A stretch of 64,000 nucleotides of DNA, from assembly GCA_019925095.2 (NCBI GenBank), contig CM034403.1, forward strand, positions 7,445,690 to 7,509,689, in the 5' to 3' direction. The position numbers were made by a program, and so were the translations under genes. Below the pieces are notes generated by a model, which was not told where the DNA came from, ran no database searches, and worked only from the letters and a program-made list of their open reading frames with translations. The stretch is from Dendrolimus kikuchii (lineage: Eukaryota > Arthropoda > Insecta > Lepidoptera > Lasiocampidae). Positions 20,570-30,392 of the stretch are shown in pieces (the stretch's first letter is position 1; each line of letters opens with the position of its first letter).

Positions 20570-23443
20570 TTAAAGTATAAAATCTAGTTCTAGACCGCTC
20601 TCAGTCGGAAACGTGCCCAAAAGACTGGCCACATTGCCTCTCTGAATGGCAATGCTGATGCGCTGTGCGAGGTATAAACCAGTCTTTTGGTCACGTGAGA
20701 CATCCACCAGACGTTTGACTATGTCCCGATAAAGCTTGTGCGCCTCAGGCCCCCATGGTCCCAGGGTCTCGACCCCAAAAGCCGCAAATATGTAGCCATT
20801 TCCGATGGCTGAGTATTTGCGGCGTTTTAGGGCCTCCTGTTGTGCAGCAGCTGTACCGGCAGACATGCTAGTAGCTGGAAGATGGGACGCTGCCAAAGTA
20901 TCGACGCAAGACGCGTCCCATACTAAGGGGCGACCCATCTTCCAGGGCACCAATGACATACCATCGGGTCTCCTGCCATCGTCGCGGCACAGGCCGTTCG
21001 GTTCTAGGACGGCAGGTACCCCGGCGGTGACAAGAGCCCGACGGATTATGTCATTAAGTGTTGCATGACGTGAAATTCTGCCGGCACTCCTGCTACACGA
21101 TAACCCATGGTGACCGAGGCGCTCGACCTTATCTCCGCACTGACAGCGGTGTGGAACAACACAGGCCGCCCCTAGGCGAATGCAAGCACTTATTCTAAAC
21201 GCGTTATCGTCTAGAAAAGTGCCCAAATTCGCCGAGGGGAGTGCCTGCAGCCACAAGCCAGACTCCCAACGCGAGACAGCTAGGAGACGAGCACGCTCCG
21301 TCTCATGGGCACACGTATCCAAAAGATTTTTATGCACCAATGAGCAAAGCGGGCCGTCCCATAGCTTCTGTGACTTTAAATTTATGGGTAAATTTTGATA
21401 TGGGCAGACCACAGACCAGGCATTTCTGGCCTCAGTCAAATACAGGACCTCAAAGTCACCAAGTGACGGATTTAATATTTCACCAATGAGGTCCTTTGTA
21501 CTGTACACTGAGGACAGAAAGGCGGGTAAAGAAACTGCAGAAATTTTGCGTATACCCAAACCTCCATACCTTATTGGTAGGGAGGCTTGAGTCCATGTAC
21601 GGTCATCAAAAGGAATGTTGAAAATCGATGAGAGCGAGTACCGAATAACATTATCCAAAGTTTTTAAAATATTTTGGTTTTGCCATATAGGACAGCATCT
21701 CAAAATATATATAAAATTTGGCGTAAAAATACAGTACCGAATAATATAATATGCGCTATGTAGACTTATACTTTTTAGGTTTTCTATCTTTGACTGGAAA
21801 TTTTGAATTTTGTTACTAACGAAAGTAGAAAAAGACTCCTCAAAAACGGGGCACCCAAGGAGGCTGAGGCTATTTTTGTCAACAATTTTAAAATTTAGTC
21901 CCAAACTTTGAAAATCTGATATAATATTATGGATATTTGGCACCTTGTCACTGAAATATATCTCACATTTTGAATAATTTAGCTCTAAACCAATTTTATC
22001 AAACTCGTAAATTAAATATTGTATATCTTTTTTAAGAGTATCAATGTCTCCTCCAAGGGTGCCGTCGTCGAGGTACCATACGTTGAATTTAGAATTTAAT
22101 TTTTCTATAATGGGATGAATGGCGAGTGAAAATATGGCCGGCCCAAGGGGGTCCCCCTGCTGGCAACCGGTTTCTGAAAAAACTTTATGATTTTGGTACA
22201 TTAAAATTGATTTATCACAGTAGCATTGGTGGATAAAATTGAAAATTCTTGGGGACTTATCACGCACTTGAGCCAGCAAGGTGGCCCTGTTGACCGAGTT
22301 AAAAGCGTTTTTTACATCCACCTTCAGAAGAGCTTGGCAACAGTCTCTGGACGCAAAGGTTCGAAGTGAATGTACCGCCGCCTCGCAGCCGCCCTTTACG
22401 CCAAAGCCTAATTGGCGTGTTGCAAAATAGGATGAGCTTAAATCCGCTATCTCCCGACAGCATATCTTGGCGGCAAGGCGGCGGTATGTAGTACCGACTG
22501 CTATAGGGCGTATGCCTCCGTCTTTTTTATTTAGGGCACATAGATTGGCACCGTATAAAGTTGGAACAACGTCGTTATTTACTGCACCTGAAAGCATTAG
22601 GTTAATTAGGTCTGTTATGTCTTTCAGAAGAGTCTCGCCAGCTGTGCCTGTACTTCCTCCCAACAAATCCTTTAGGTGTTGGGGGGTCAAGCCATCAAGC
22701 CCACCGGCTGAACCACTTCTGAAAGACATAACAGATGTAAAAACCGATTTTGGTGCTGCAACTAGGCTTTCTTCCAGACATACTAAGCTGGAGCCTAGAG
22801 CTGCATCTGAATGTGGATGTTTTTCTTCTAAAGCCCGCAGAGTGGTCTCGTTATTGGGAGCAATGGTGTCGTTGGAAAACAGAATTCTAGCCGCCCCCTT
22901 GATGTCTCCATCAGAAAGTTTTGCTTCCACAAATCTATTGAGTCGGTATGTAGACTCCTTGTCAGTTTTTCTAATATTACTATTTGTACGAAGATCATCT
23001 AATTCTGGAAGATTTTGGCAGCGTTTTTTAATTTTAGTTGTGAGATTTCCAGATTCATTGTGCTTAATGTTTAAAATTTTATAAGGGAGCTGTAATAAAT
23101 CCTCCCAGGCTCGTAAAGAATTTAAAGTTACAGTATTTCGAATAAATTTAGAAAAAATTTGGCATACCGAAATTCTAGCTCCTCGTGGGATTCTTTTTAT
23201 AATTTGGACCGAATGTTTTAGTCTACTTAGGTTTTCCGAAAGGGTAAAAAGATTAATATTGGTAGAAAGAGGTTGTTGGGACGTGGCTGAGCTTGATAAT
23301 ACATCTTGTTCCCTGTGGGCTTTGCCGAAGTGAATTTTCAAACCTCTATTACCTTTGAAATAACGAGCCTGTGAGCATTTAGGACACTGAACTAGGTTCT
23401 CCAACGACGCCACATCAGGTTGGGACTGTGTCATAAAATGCAA
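20570..23443 (-). CDS. reverse transcriptase with C-terminal restriction-like endonuclease, 957 aa
   Basis: Copies element RNA into DNA at a nicked chromosomal target. Visible in order: a C2H2 finger (C20, C23, H38, H43), probably nucleic-acid binding; an RT domain from about residue 245 (SGSAGGLDGLTPQHL) with motif A LLKVDVKNAFNSV (D376), motif B GCQQGDPLGPAIFS (426-439), motif C YLDD (457-460) and LLGCPV (528-533); a thumb/linker region; a CCHC-like knuckle (C767, C769, H778, C783); and an RPD ... WDAS pair (P826-D827, D843) typical of the PD-(D/E)XK nuclease of R2/R4-type elements. No stop interrupts 957 codons, so the copy may be recent. Most non-LTR RTs have F/Y-A-D-D at motif C; YLDD is unusual, and I cannot assign R2, R4/Dong, NeSL or another clade. 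The start ATG at 23443 precedes the finger closely. The antisense frames (up to 205 codons) are shadows. Confidence 0.85.
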   Translation of the reverse strand: MHFMTQSQPDVASLENLVQCPKCSQARYFKGNRGLKIHFGKAHREQDVLSSSATSQQPLSTNINLFTLSENLSRLKHSVQIIKRIPRGARISVCQIFSKFIRNTVTLNSLRAWEDLLQLPYKILNIKHNESGNLTTKIKKRCQNLPELDDLRTNSNIRKTDKESTYRLNRFVEAKLSDGDIKGAARILFSNDTIAPNNETTLRALEEKHPHSDAALGSSLVCLEESLVAAPKSVFTSVMSFRSGSAGGLDGLTPQHLKDLLGGSTGTAGETLLKDITDLINLMLSGAVNNDVVPTLYGANLCALNKKDGGIRPIAVGTTYRRLAAKICCREIADLSSSYFATRQLGFGVKGGCEAAVHSLRTFASRDCCQALLKVDVKNAFNSVNRATLLAQVRDKSPRIFNFIHQCYCDKSILMYQNHKVFSETGCQQGDPLGPAIFSLAIHPIIEKLNSKFNVWYLDDGTLGGDIDTLKKDIQYLIYEFDKIGLELNYSKCEIYFSDKVPNIHNIISDFQSLGLNFKIVDKNSLSLLGCPVFEESFSTFVSNKIQNFQSKIENLKSISLHSAYYIIRYCIFTPNFIYILRCCPIWQNQNILKTLDNVIRYSLSSIFNIPFDDRTWTQASLPIRYGGLGIRKISAVSLPAFLSSVYSTKDLIGEILNPSLGDFEVLYLTEARNAWSVVCPYQNLPINLKSQKLWDGPLCSLVHKNLLDTCAHETERARLLAVSRWESGLWLQALPSANLGTFLDDNAFRISACIRLGAACVVPHRCQCGDKVERLGHHGLSCSRSAGRISRHATLNDIIRRALVTAGVPAVLEPNGLCRDDGRRPDGMSLVPWKMGRPLVWDASCVDTLAASHLPATSMSAGTAAAQQEALKRRKYSAIGNGYIFAAFGVETLGPWGPEAHKLYRDIVKRLVDVSRDQKTGLYLAQRISIAIQRGNVASLLGTFPTESGLELDFIL

Positions 23444-23599
23444 TACAATTCAATTAAAGATAAACAGAACTTACAAATAATCTATAAAACATGTTACTAC
23501 AAGTAATATAATTAAAAAGTGTAAAGTAATACCTAAATTATAGTTCGCCTTAAAAAAATAAAAAAGAAGAACTAAGACTATAGAATTAAGAAAAAAAAA

Positions 23600-24122
23600 A
23601 AAAAATTGTTAAAAATGGTGAGGGAGTTTCACAAAGTCTGTTTCCTGATTCAAAATGATCTTGAGAGTTGAAATTTAGGAGGTCCTTAGGCCAGGTGAAT
23701 CTGGCATGCGATGAGTTGTGCATTGGTCGGGTTCGGAGACAAGTTTGCTTGCATCTTTTAGCCAAAATGATACATTCATCGAAACACTGGATTTTTCATA
23801 TATTTGTTGAGGCGGAAATGTCTGGTACTAACATGAACAGAAACAGAGGTATATTCTCAGAATTTTTGTGATCCACTAGATACGTATGATAGTTTTTTGC
23901 ATTGTTCACTGATTTGCAGAAAGTAATATTAAGCGAAATATATTTAATATTTGATAAATATTCAGGAAAAATTTTAAGACAGTTTTCAGTTTGACGTTCA
24001 ATATTTTCAAAATAGTGAAGGGTGAGCCCCGATAGGGTGGAGGAGCGAGATGGAATGCTCCTTCGTCTCAAAAGAAGATCTTCCAGCGAGGCTAATGTTG
24101 TTCCTCGCAGGCCTAGGCCCAT
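23600..24122 (-). pseudogene. probable ORF1 of the RLE retrotransposon, interrupted
   Basis: From the ATG at 24122 the minus strand is open for 108 codons (start MGLGLRGTTLASLEDLLLRR), hits a single TGA near 23798, and then stays open in the same frame for about 60 more codons (HNSSHARFTWPKDLLNF...). The leucine-rich, charged start could be a coiled segment, but no known ORF1 domain is recognised. It lies just upstream of the RT ORF in the same direction, separated by ~155 bp of AT-rich spacer. It could alternatively be 5' UTR with chance openness, so the call is an inference. Confidence 0.4.
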
Positions 24123-24312
24123 CTGTTATAGTTGAAAATTTGTATGTATTCTTTCCATGTTTCGGGAAACGTTTGTGACATCAATTATTGCACAGCACCA
24201 TCTATTGGCTTGTAAGTGTTCCACTACAATAGATTATAACTGGCCAGTCTCTCATACATAAAAACATTTTTTCGCAATACTTCCTGAGTGGCCTGGTAGA
24301 CACTGACGGTGA

Positions 24313-24350
24313 AACAAAAACATCATGATGAAACCTGCACTTCAATATAA
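24313..24350 (+). repeat. tRNA-SINE body fragment
   Basis: The block gacggtgaaacaaaaacatc followed by atgatgaaacctgcac matches the conserved SINE body seen at 6304-6399 (complement) and 32945-32975. Too short to have a head or tail. Confidence 0.45.
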
Positions 24351-24375
24351 CCGAAGTTTTAAACTCCTGTTAATT

Positions 24376-25040
24376 CAGCTTAGATAAGCGTGACAAGTAT
24401 ATTGTACGTTCCTTCAAAATTCGGAGAGACCAAAGATCAGCAATGGGATGTATATAAACACATATTATTATCCGCATTTTCGAAAGTACATATTTGTATA
24501 ATATCTATGGATAATTGTATAAATTCTTTTATGAAAAGCCAGAAACTGTCTATAAAGGCACGCTTGGCTGTCCATCAAGCGGTGTTGGTGCTAACACTAA
24601 TAATGTACGGCAGTGAAAGTTGTGTGACAGAAGAAGTATGAAAGTAGAATAAATGCAGTTGAAATGAGAGCTTTGAGAAGTATATTTGAAGTAAGCATGA
24701 ATGATATGATACGGATTAGTTCAATAAGGGAACGTTGTGGATTGAAAGAAGATGTAATAACAAGAGTTGAAACAGGAATGTTAAGGTGGTATGGGCATGT
24801 AGAGAGGGTGGATGAAAAAAAATCACAAAAAAGTGTATGACAGTATTGGGAATGGTAGAGTTAGTACCGTTAGACCACGACGTACGTCATCATGATCAAA
24901 TAACAGAAGTGTTAAAACGAGGTCAGGTAAAAAGCATATCAATTAAACGTGCATCTATGAATAAATTAATGAAAGTAGATGAAGCGCAAATTGATTATCA
25001 GGATCGTCGCAAGTGGAGATCTATAGTCTCTGCCTAACCT
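24376..25040 (+). pseudogene. degraded RTE-type reverse transcriptase remnant
   Basis: Three frames together give an RTE-like C-terminal half: KLSIKARLAVHQAVLVLTL then MYGSESCVTEE (24536-24630), AVEMRALRSIF, CGLKEDVITRVETGMLRWYG and HVERVDEKK, and a tail DYQDRRKWRSIVSA stop. The order and motifs (YGSE..., GMLRWYGHVER) match RTE-1 at 44431-44912 but the sequence is much more diverged, with stops and shifts. Old, non-functional. The catalytic RT part is not preserved. Confidence 0.6.
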
Positions 25041-25458
25041 GTATCTATGAATGCATTTTTGGTACATCTACTAGACTATTTTCGAAGAAATAATCATATT
25101 CAGAGTAATAAGAACACATGAATATATGAATTTAGTACTAACTTGATTGTTTACGGTATTCTAGAATCTAGATAAACTAAAATCCAGAGCAATACAGCCA
25201 TAAACAGTAAATTTAATGTCAATATTATTTAACTGGGGCACCAATTAAATAATGCAACTTTGTACCAGATATCGATGCAGTCTTTGTAGAAAGTAAACTA
25301 ATATGTCCAGACAGGATGTTTACTGAAGATATTGGCCAACTCGAGTCATCAATAATGGATATATTTCCGTTTATTTGAAGTCAAGGTCCCATATCAATGC
25401 CATATTGATATGGGACCGCGTCTCTCTGCGTCTTCTACTGTCTGTTTAATAAGTGTTT
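25041..25458. other. no gene; contains a 33-bp palindrome
   Basis: At 25385-25417 ggtcccatatcaat and attgatatgggacc form a perfect inverted repeat with a gccat loop. Otherwise unremarkable. Confidence 0.45.
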
Positions 25459-25520
25459 TGAGAAAGTGTTCAGAATGGCGCCATCTTCCTCTTTCTACCA
25501 CCGCACTGCTTGCCACCAGG
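25459..25520 (+). pseudogene. LINE-B fragment, plus strand
   Basis: One frame reads KCFEKVFRMAPSSSFYHRTA, matching the FRMVPSSSFYHRTA of the LINE-B copy at 14119-14331. Only about 20 codons are recognisable, then similarity stops at a caccaggtaggtgg sequence. A broken relic. Confidence 0.5.
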
Positions 25521-25639
25521 TAGGTGGTTTACTGTTCATTCTTACCTCCTTAAGTCATGCGCCATTGTCTAAGATTCAAACCTACATCATTTCAGTCATA
25601 CGTGCGAAGGTTACCGTGTAAGCTAGCATATTTAAAACA

Positions 25640-26300
25640 AGGAAATGCCCGCGACTTCGTCCAAGTTTGACTTGAAATTCCCACGGGTACTGCTAGAGTA
25701 CCACAGCATTAGAAAATAATGTACGCTATTGTTTTAGTGAAATCTGTGTCGGAATAAGCTAACTTTTTTGCTCCCGAAAAACTACAAACCGCCCGCGGGG
25801 TTCCAGGGGTAAAAAATTACACATTTTTTTTACATAAAATTTCCTATCGATCAGTGAAAACATCACATTGGAATTCAATTCAATTTTTAATGTGGCCATT
25901 TTTTTTATTGCATGAGTTCAGCAGACAAGCAGACGGCCTACTTGATGGCAAGCGGTTACCATCGCCTATGGACATTTGCAACACCACAGGTGCTACAAAT
26001 GCGCTGCTGGTCTCTTAAGGGAACTGGAACCAAGTCACTAATGCCGATACACAACTCAAGGTTGTTATGGCGGCATACTCTAGACCAGGGGTGGTAGCCA
26101 TCCAGTCGGGTAAATACCCTACCACCGGGTTGTAGGTTGTTTTGTCGCCTCTTACGACAGGCCGCCCGGCCGCAGGAAATTGTTTTCTTTCTCCGTTCCT
26201 GCACGGATAAAATCTTATATCATTTCCAGAAAAAATCCCGCGGGATTACCTGGATAAAAAGTAGCGCAAATTTTAAGCTTAAGTATTTGCTGTCGTTCAA
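25640..26300 (-). mobile_element. Helitron-like repeat, minus strand, interrupted by Family A
   Basis: Begins (minus-strand 3' end) at aatgcccgcgacttcgtcca and shares gaaatctgtgtcggaataag and cccgcggggttcca with the copy at 35752-36165. It is interrupted at 25898-26208 by a Family A element and resumes with tttccagaaaaaatcccgcg and gtagcgcaaattttaagc, in the same order as the uninterrupted copy. The expected CTAG end is degraded here (gctagc at 25622). Helitron identity is inferred from the family end seen at 32062-32395. Confidence 0.5.
25898..26208 (-). mobile_element. Family A SINE-like element, full-length minus-strand copy
   Basis: Runs from the T-rich tail (ttttttattgcatgagttca) to cgttcctgcacggata with all family blocks in order, about 311 bp. 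It lies within a Helitron-like repeat. Some later substitutions (cttgatggcaagcggttacc). Frames on either strand are shadows of the family sequence. Confidence 0.75.
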
Positions 26301-26340
26301 CTTCAATAATGTAACCCAAGGTATAAAAAATAGTGTGTGA

Positions 26341-26450
26341 GACGGTCCGGGGATGATTTAGATTCACAATTAGATCCGGTAGGTGGCGCTGCAATCGGGT
26401 TCTGGATTTTTATTTTTTCAGGGCAGGACAACATCTGCCGTAACCGTTAG
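26341..26450 (+). mobile_element. 3' fragment of Helitron-like family H1
   Basis: Shares ggatccggtaggtggcgctg-type sequence, ggaatcgggttctgg-type sequence and the terminal hairpin motif gggcagg...tctgcc with 40483-40772 and 54064-54272. The CTAG end is replaced by ccgttagta. The 5' part is missing. Confidence 0.5.
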
Positions 26451-26889
26451 TACTGTATAATAAGCTAAACGTGTTAAGATTATTTCATGGCGATAATTAT
26501 TATGGCGACCGAACTCAGAGACATCTATAGCAGTTAATAAAAGGTCATATCTGAAATTTATCCTACTGGGAATGGAATTCAAGAACTCATTTCTAGTCAA
26601 CTAAGCGAGCTTACGTTCAGATTACACGACCGAGGTAGCTTTGGGGTCTAAATAACATAAATACCGAATTTCACGAAAATCTGACCTTAAAAAACAACGT
26701 TATTCTTACAGTTTTGTAGTTTTTATAGGTTGAGGACACTTTCAATGTTGTTTTTTTACACACGAATACAGAAATTGGCTGAATTATTACGTACTTACTA
26801 CTGTATACTTTATTTTATCAATAAACTGAACACGAAATGTAACGAGGTTAAAAATGAAGATAAGGAGTTTCGTTCAATTATATATTATA
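26451..26889. other. no recognised gene
   Basis: AT-rich; a 60-codon minus frame here has no supporting feature. Confidence 0.4.
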
Positions 26890-27330
26890 CTAGCTGTGCC
26901 CGCGACTTCGTCGGCATGGATTTTTTTTCACGGATCCCTAAAAAAGTAGTTGAAAAAAGTAGCTTAAATTACTCCTTACATCATCAGCTATCTGCCAGTG
27001 AAAGTCCCGTCAACATCTGTCCAGCCATTTCAGGGACTAGTAGGAATAAATGGTTTTTTTTTCACGGAACCCTAAAAACGTAACCTAAGTTACTTCTTAT
27101 AACATCAGCTACCTGCCAGTGAAAATTTTGCAAAATCGGTCCTGCCGTTTCAGTGACTAGACGGAACAAATGGTTTTATTTTATTTTTTACGGAACCCTA
27201 AAAAAACAAAAACGGTAGCCTAAGTTACTTCTTATAACATCAGCTATCTGCTAGTGAAAGTCCCCGTCAAAATACAGCTATTTTAGAGATTATCCAGAAC
27301 ATCCAGACAGATAGACAGACAAAAAATATT
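26890..27330 (-). mobile_element. Helitron-like element with internal tandem units, minus strand
   Basis: The minus-strand 3' end is gggcacagctag (CTAG at 26890-26893), as in the plus-strand copy ending at 36516. Inside, a block containing cagctatctgccagtgaaag and ttcacggaaccctaaaaa is repeated three times with spacing of about 120 and 136 bp. The other end is a run of cagacagatagacagac. The tandem amplification distinguishes this copy from the single-unit one at 36290-36516. Confidence 0.5.
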
Positions 27331-27379
27331 AAAATTGCATTTTCGGTATCTCCTGGTCTGATTTATTACGCCCTGATTT

Positions 27380-27690
27380 TTGTCAGATTTTATACGCTTT
27401 TTATTAGCTTCATACGTATGTTAGTTAGTATGTAACGGAATCTTTCAAGTTAAATTTGATCGACTTCCCGGTTTCCGATTGAGCTGAAATTTTGCACGTA
27501 TGTGTATATCGTATGACAATGCAATAATATGGTACCATGGAGCTTATCTGATGATGGAGTCGAAAGGTGGCCATAGGAACTCCTGTACTAAACAAGAGAG
27601 ACCCGTCGTGTTTGGGCTCGTTTTACTTGTCTTGGCTAGCACTCGGCTGCTACATGATATTCAGGATCGCAAAAGCTTGTTTTTAAAAAA
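27380..27690 (+). repeat. lepidopteran interspersed repeat (gacttcccggtttccgattg)
   Basis: Contains gcttcatacgtatgttagtt, atcgacttcccggtttccga and ttgagctgaaattttgcac, followed by gacaatgcaataatatggta and tctgatgatggagtcgaaag. I recognise this order from repeats in many moth and butterfly sequences. Non-coding here; the element class is not known to me. Confidence 0.5.
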
Positions 27691-27810
27691 GCTTATTTTT
27701 ACATAACGTTTCATTTTATCATAAGAGTGTATTTCTTTTTTCAAAATTTCCACGGAGAAGGGAATTAAATCACTAAATAATCACTAAACAATGAAAAATA
27801 AATAATAGTT

Positions 27811-28118
27811 AAAAAAAAAACTAAAAAAATACGCTTTTATAGAAAATCCAACTAAAAAATAGAAAATAAATTTAAATTAAAAATAGTGTAAGAAATAATG
27901 ATTTTATTGTAAAAAAAGCGTGGGTTGCTTTTCAGGATATTATTAAAATAATCCTTCTACTCAAATCTGTTCATAAAATATTTATAACTATTGATACCAT
28001 GCACCCCACGCTTTTTTTACAATAAAATAATTTTTTCTTACACTATTTTATATTCAAATTTATTTTCTATTTTTTAGTTGGATTTTCTATAAAAGCGTAT
28101 TTTTTTGTTTTTTTATTG
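27811..28118. mobile_element. 308-bp fold-back element with ~114-bp inverted arms
   Basis: Left arm 27811-27924 and right arm 28005-28118 are near-perfect reverse complements (acgcttttatagaaaatcca against its complement, through gtaaaaaaagcgtggg), with an 80-bp loop. A few substitutions and small length differences in A/T tracts separate the arms. Very AT-rich, non-coding. Transposon superfamily unknown; flanks are poly-A/poly-T so a duplication cannot be read. Confidence 0.65.
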
Positions 28119-28975
28119 ATTTATTTTGACGTTACAAACAGACACTTCAGTTTTATTTAACTGTATAGATATAGAATTCCGTAGCTATTTTGAGATAAAC
28201 AGTATTTATATATAATTGACATATTCGATCGTCTGTTCGTTGGTTAGTTTTTTTAATATATAGTCTTTTTAAAAACTATTCTGTGTCAATTTCGTTCGCG
28301 TTGTCACGATACCAAAAACAACGCTAACTGCAGCATATCTTTTTCGGCTGTGTGTGTGCCCCATCGTCATCATCGTCATTTATAGGGATAAAATAATCCT
28401 AAATGTTGTTCTGGGATATGAGCTACATTATATCGAGTTTCATTTAAGTTTGATCAGCTTTCACGTGATGCTTTAACTGACTAATTTTTTTATTTGCATT
28501 TACGAAATCTACTGGTCCGAAATAGCCCTATAATATTTCTCATTTTTAAACTCATTGGACATTTTTACACCACTCTGTACACACCACTTTGATTTAGGGA
28601 AACTGTTTCCTTATACTGCATAATATAACAGCCGTAATAGAATTTTTCATGTCTAAGTTTTTTACTGGGTGACATTCTGCCACGATATTATGCAACTTGC
28701 AAACTTATGACATGTAGATAAACAACAAAAGGCCGTCTGTTAACATACCTACTTGGTTAAGTACTCATTGTGTAAACTCGAACATAACCACAAACATATT
28801 TGTTAAGTTGGTTAATCGAAATAAATTCATTACAAGAATTTGTACGCAATAGAGTAGTTAAGGTTAAAATGAAGACAGACAATTTATCATCCCCTCCGTC
28901 CCGTAGCTTTTTTTTAAAAATTACTTATAGGTTCGCGTGTGACCATTATCTCGCTCGATTTGAGCAGAGATATGG
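28119..28975. other. AT-rich non-coding stretch
   Basis: No supported gene or repeat. Confidence 0.4.
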
Positions 28976-29440
28976 TCTAAGATCGAGCACGCTTACCTAG
29001 AAGGTACCTATTCACCGGAGACTTGAAGACATCCAGGTTGTAGGTTTCGGGAAAAACAGACTCCGGCAGTGAGTTCCACTCTTTTGCGGTGCGCATAATG
29101 AAGGTGGATTCGAAGCGCTTTGTTCGTATAGGTGGTATGTCCACCATATAGTGGTGCCGAATGCCAGTGCGTCCGGTTATTCTATGATGGAAGGGCAACG
29201 GCGGGATGAGATTGAAAAACTCCAATGCACACTCACCAAAATGTATCCGTTAGAAAACTGACAATCTGACAACCCTGCGTCGATGTTCGAGACTTTGTAA
29301 TTTGTCATTACATAGCTGGTCGTTGCCTATCAAAACTTCCTGGCTCTCCGCTCAATCGATTCTAGCGCCTCGAGTTGGTATTTAGTTGAGCCATCCCAAA
29401 GATGAGAACAGTACTCCATACATGCCCGCATTTATCTGAT
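28976..29440 (-). pseudogene. LINE-Z: non-LTR retrotransposon reverse transcriptase C-terminus, broken
   Basis: On the minus strand it reads CMEYCSHLWDGSTKYQLEAL then ESIERRARKF followed by two stops, a frame shift region, and then an 82-codon open frame (29225-28977) [20 protein letters not shown] ... [20 protein letters not shown] ... [14 protein letters not shown]. These are the post-RT thumb/connection motifs of CR1/Jockey-like LINEs common in Lepidoptera. The same ending occurs at 3788-3877. The catalytic RT and endonuclease domains are missing, and stops make it non-functional. Confidence 0.75.
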
Positions 29441-29632
29441 CCCCTCTATTCCATCCTAAAGGTAGATAAAGAAATTATTGCAAAATGTGTCATATATCTA
29501 ATCTATTACAAATTTGTATTTTTTTGTAATAACGTTGAAATTATTTTTAATACGATACCCATTCATTAATTTTAACCCCGAAAAACCCCTATGTACCTTT
29601 ACACTAAAAAGAATAAAAAAATTAATACATAA
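29441..29632. other. no recognised gene
   Basis: AT-rich spacer. Confidence 0.4.
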
Positions 29633-29718
29633 GCATATTAAAACGTGTTAATTATGACTACATAATTAACACATTTTAATATGCATAATAATATTGAGAA
29701 TGTACTAACATTCTCAAT
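29633..29718. repeat. two adjacent hairpins with identical ACTA loops
   Basis: Hairpin 1: arms 29633-29656 and 29661-29684 (24 bp, one mismatch), loop acta. Hairpin 2: arms 29693-29703 and 29708-29718 (11 bp, perfect), loop acta. The arms are unrelated to each other. No known function; both could be small fold-back insertions or transcribed stem-loops. Confidence 0.6.
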
Positions 29719-30077
29719 AAAACAAAAAAAAACTCTTGCGGTTACTAAATTGAATAACAGCGTATACAATTTATTAAAACAATGCAATATTTTCGTCATA
29801 TTTAGAACAAATAGACAAATAAACAATACTACACCCTTTGCGGTGAAAACCACAATAGATATTTAATCAAAATTCGTCATTATATTGATCAGAATAAGAG
29901 TTAGATTTGAATAAAAATACACGACACAGTAGCAGCCTGATACAACTCACGTATTGGGAATTAACGCACTTTGACTAATGAAGTAAACCGAGTAATCATT
30001 ATAGTGGTTTTAAAGTGTTATCTAGTTTCAGGAAACTCCAATTAGATGTTTGCACTGGTATTAAGATACAATGCGAT
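29719..30077. other. no recognised gene
   Basis: AT-rich, nothing supported. Confidence 0.4.
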
Positions 30078-30392
30078 TTATTTTTATTACACGAGTTCAA
30101 CAGACAGGCAGATGGCCCACCTGATGGAAAGTGGTTACAATCGCCTATGGACATTTGTGACACCAAAGGTGTTATCAATGTTATGCCGCTCTCTAAAGGG
30201 AGACTGGAACCTGGCCACTAATGCCAGAATACAACTCAAGGTGGTTATGGCAACATATCCTAGACCAGGGGTAGGAGGCCATCCAGACGGTTAAATACCT
30301 TACCGCCTGGCACTGTGGGTTGTTTTGTCGCCTCTTACGTCAGGCCGCCCGGCCACAGGAAATTGTATTCTTTCTCCGTTCCTGTACGGATT
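30078..30392 (-). mobile_element. Family A SINE-like element, minus strand
   Basis: From ttatttttattacacgagtt to tccgttcctgtacggatt with all family blocks. Directly after its start end is a short tandem of gaataaatatatcctgcacg-like sequence (30395-30430), suggesting slippage or duplication around the insertion site. Non-coding. Confidence 0.7.

Larger units (their letters stand above)
20440..24122 (-). mobile_element. RLE-type non-LTR retrotransposon (two ORFs)
   Basis: A probable element on the minus strand: a broken ORF1-like frame (24122-23600), an AT-rich spacer, the intact reverse transcriptase ORF (23443-20570), and a very AT-rich 3' UTR down to about 20440. The UTR is supported by the relic at 48790-49190, where homology continues past the stop (ctagattttatagtttaatt). 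The 5' end and any target-site duplication could not be fixed, and no long poly-A or ATT tail is obvious, so the outer limits are approximate. Confidence 0.65.

Noticed and set aside
22467..23084. 205-codon plus-strand open frame
   Set aside because: Lies antisense to the RT ORF of the RLE element; its codons mirror the real protein and it has no motif of its own.
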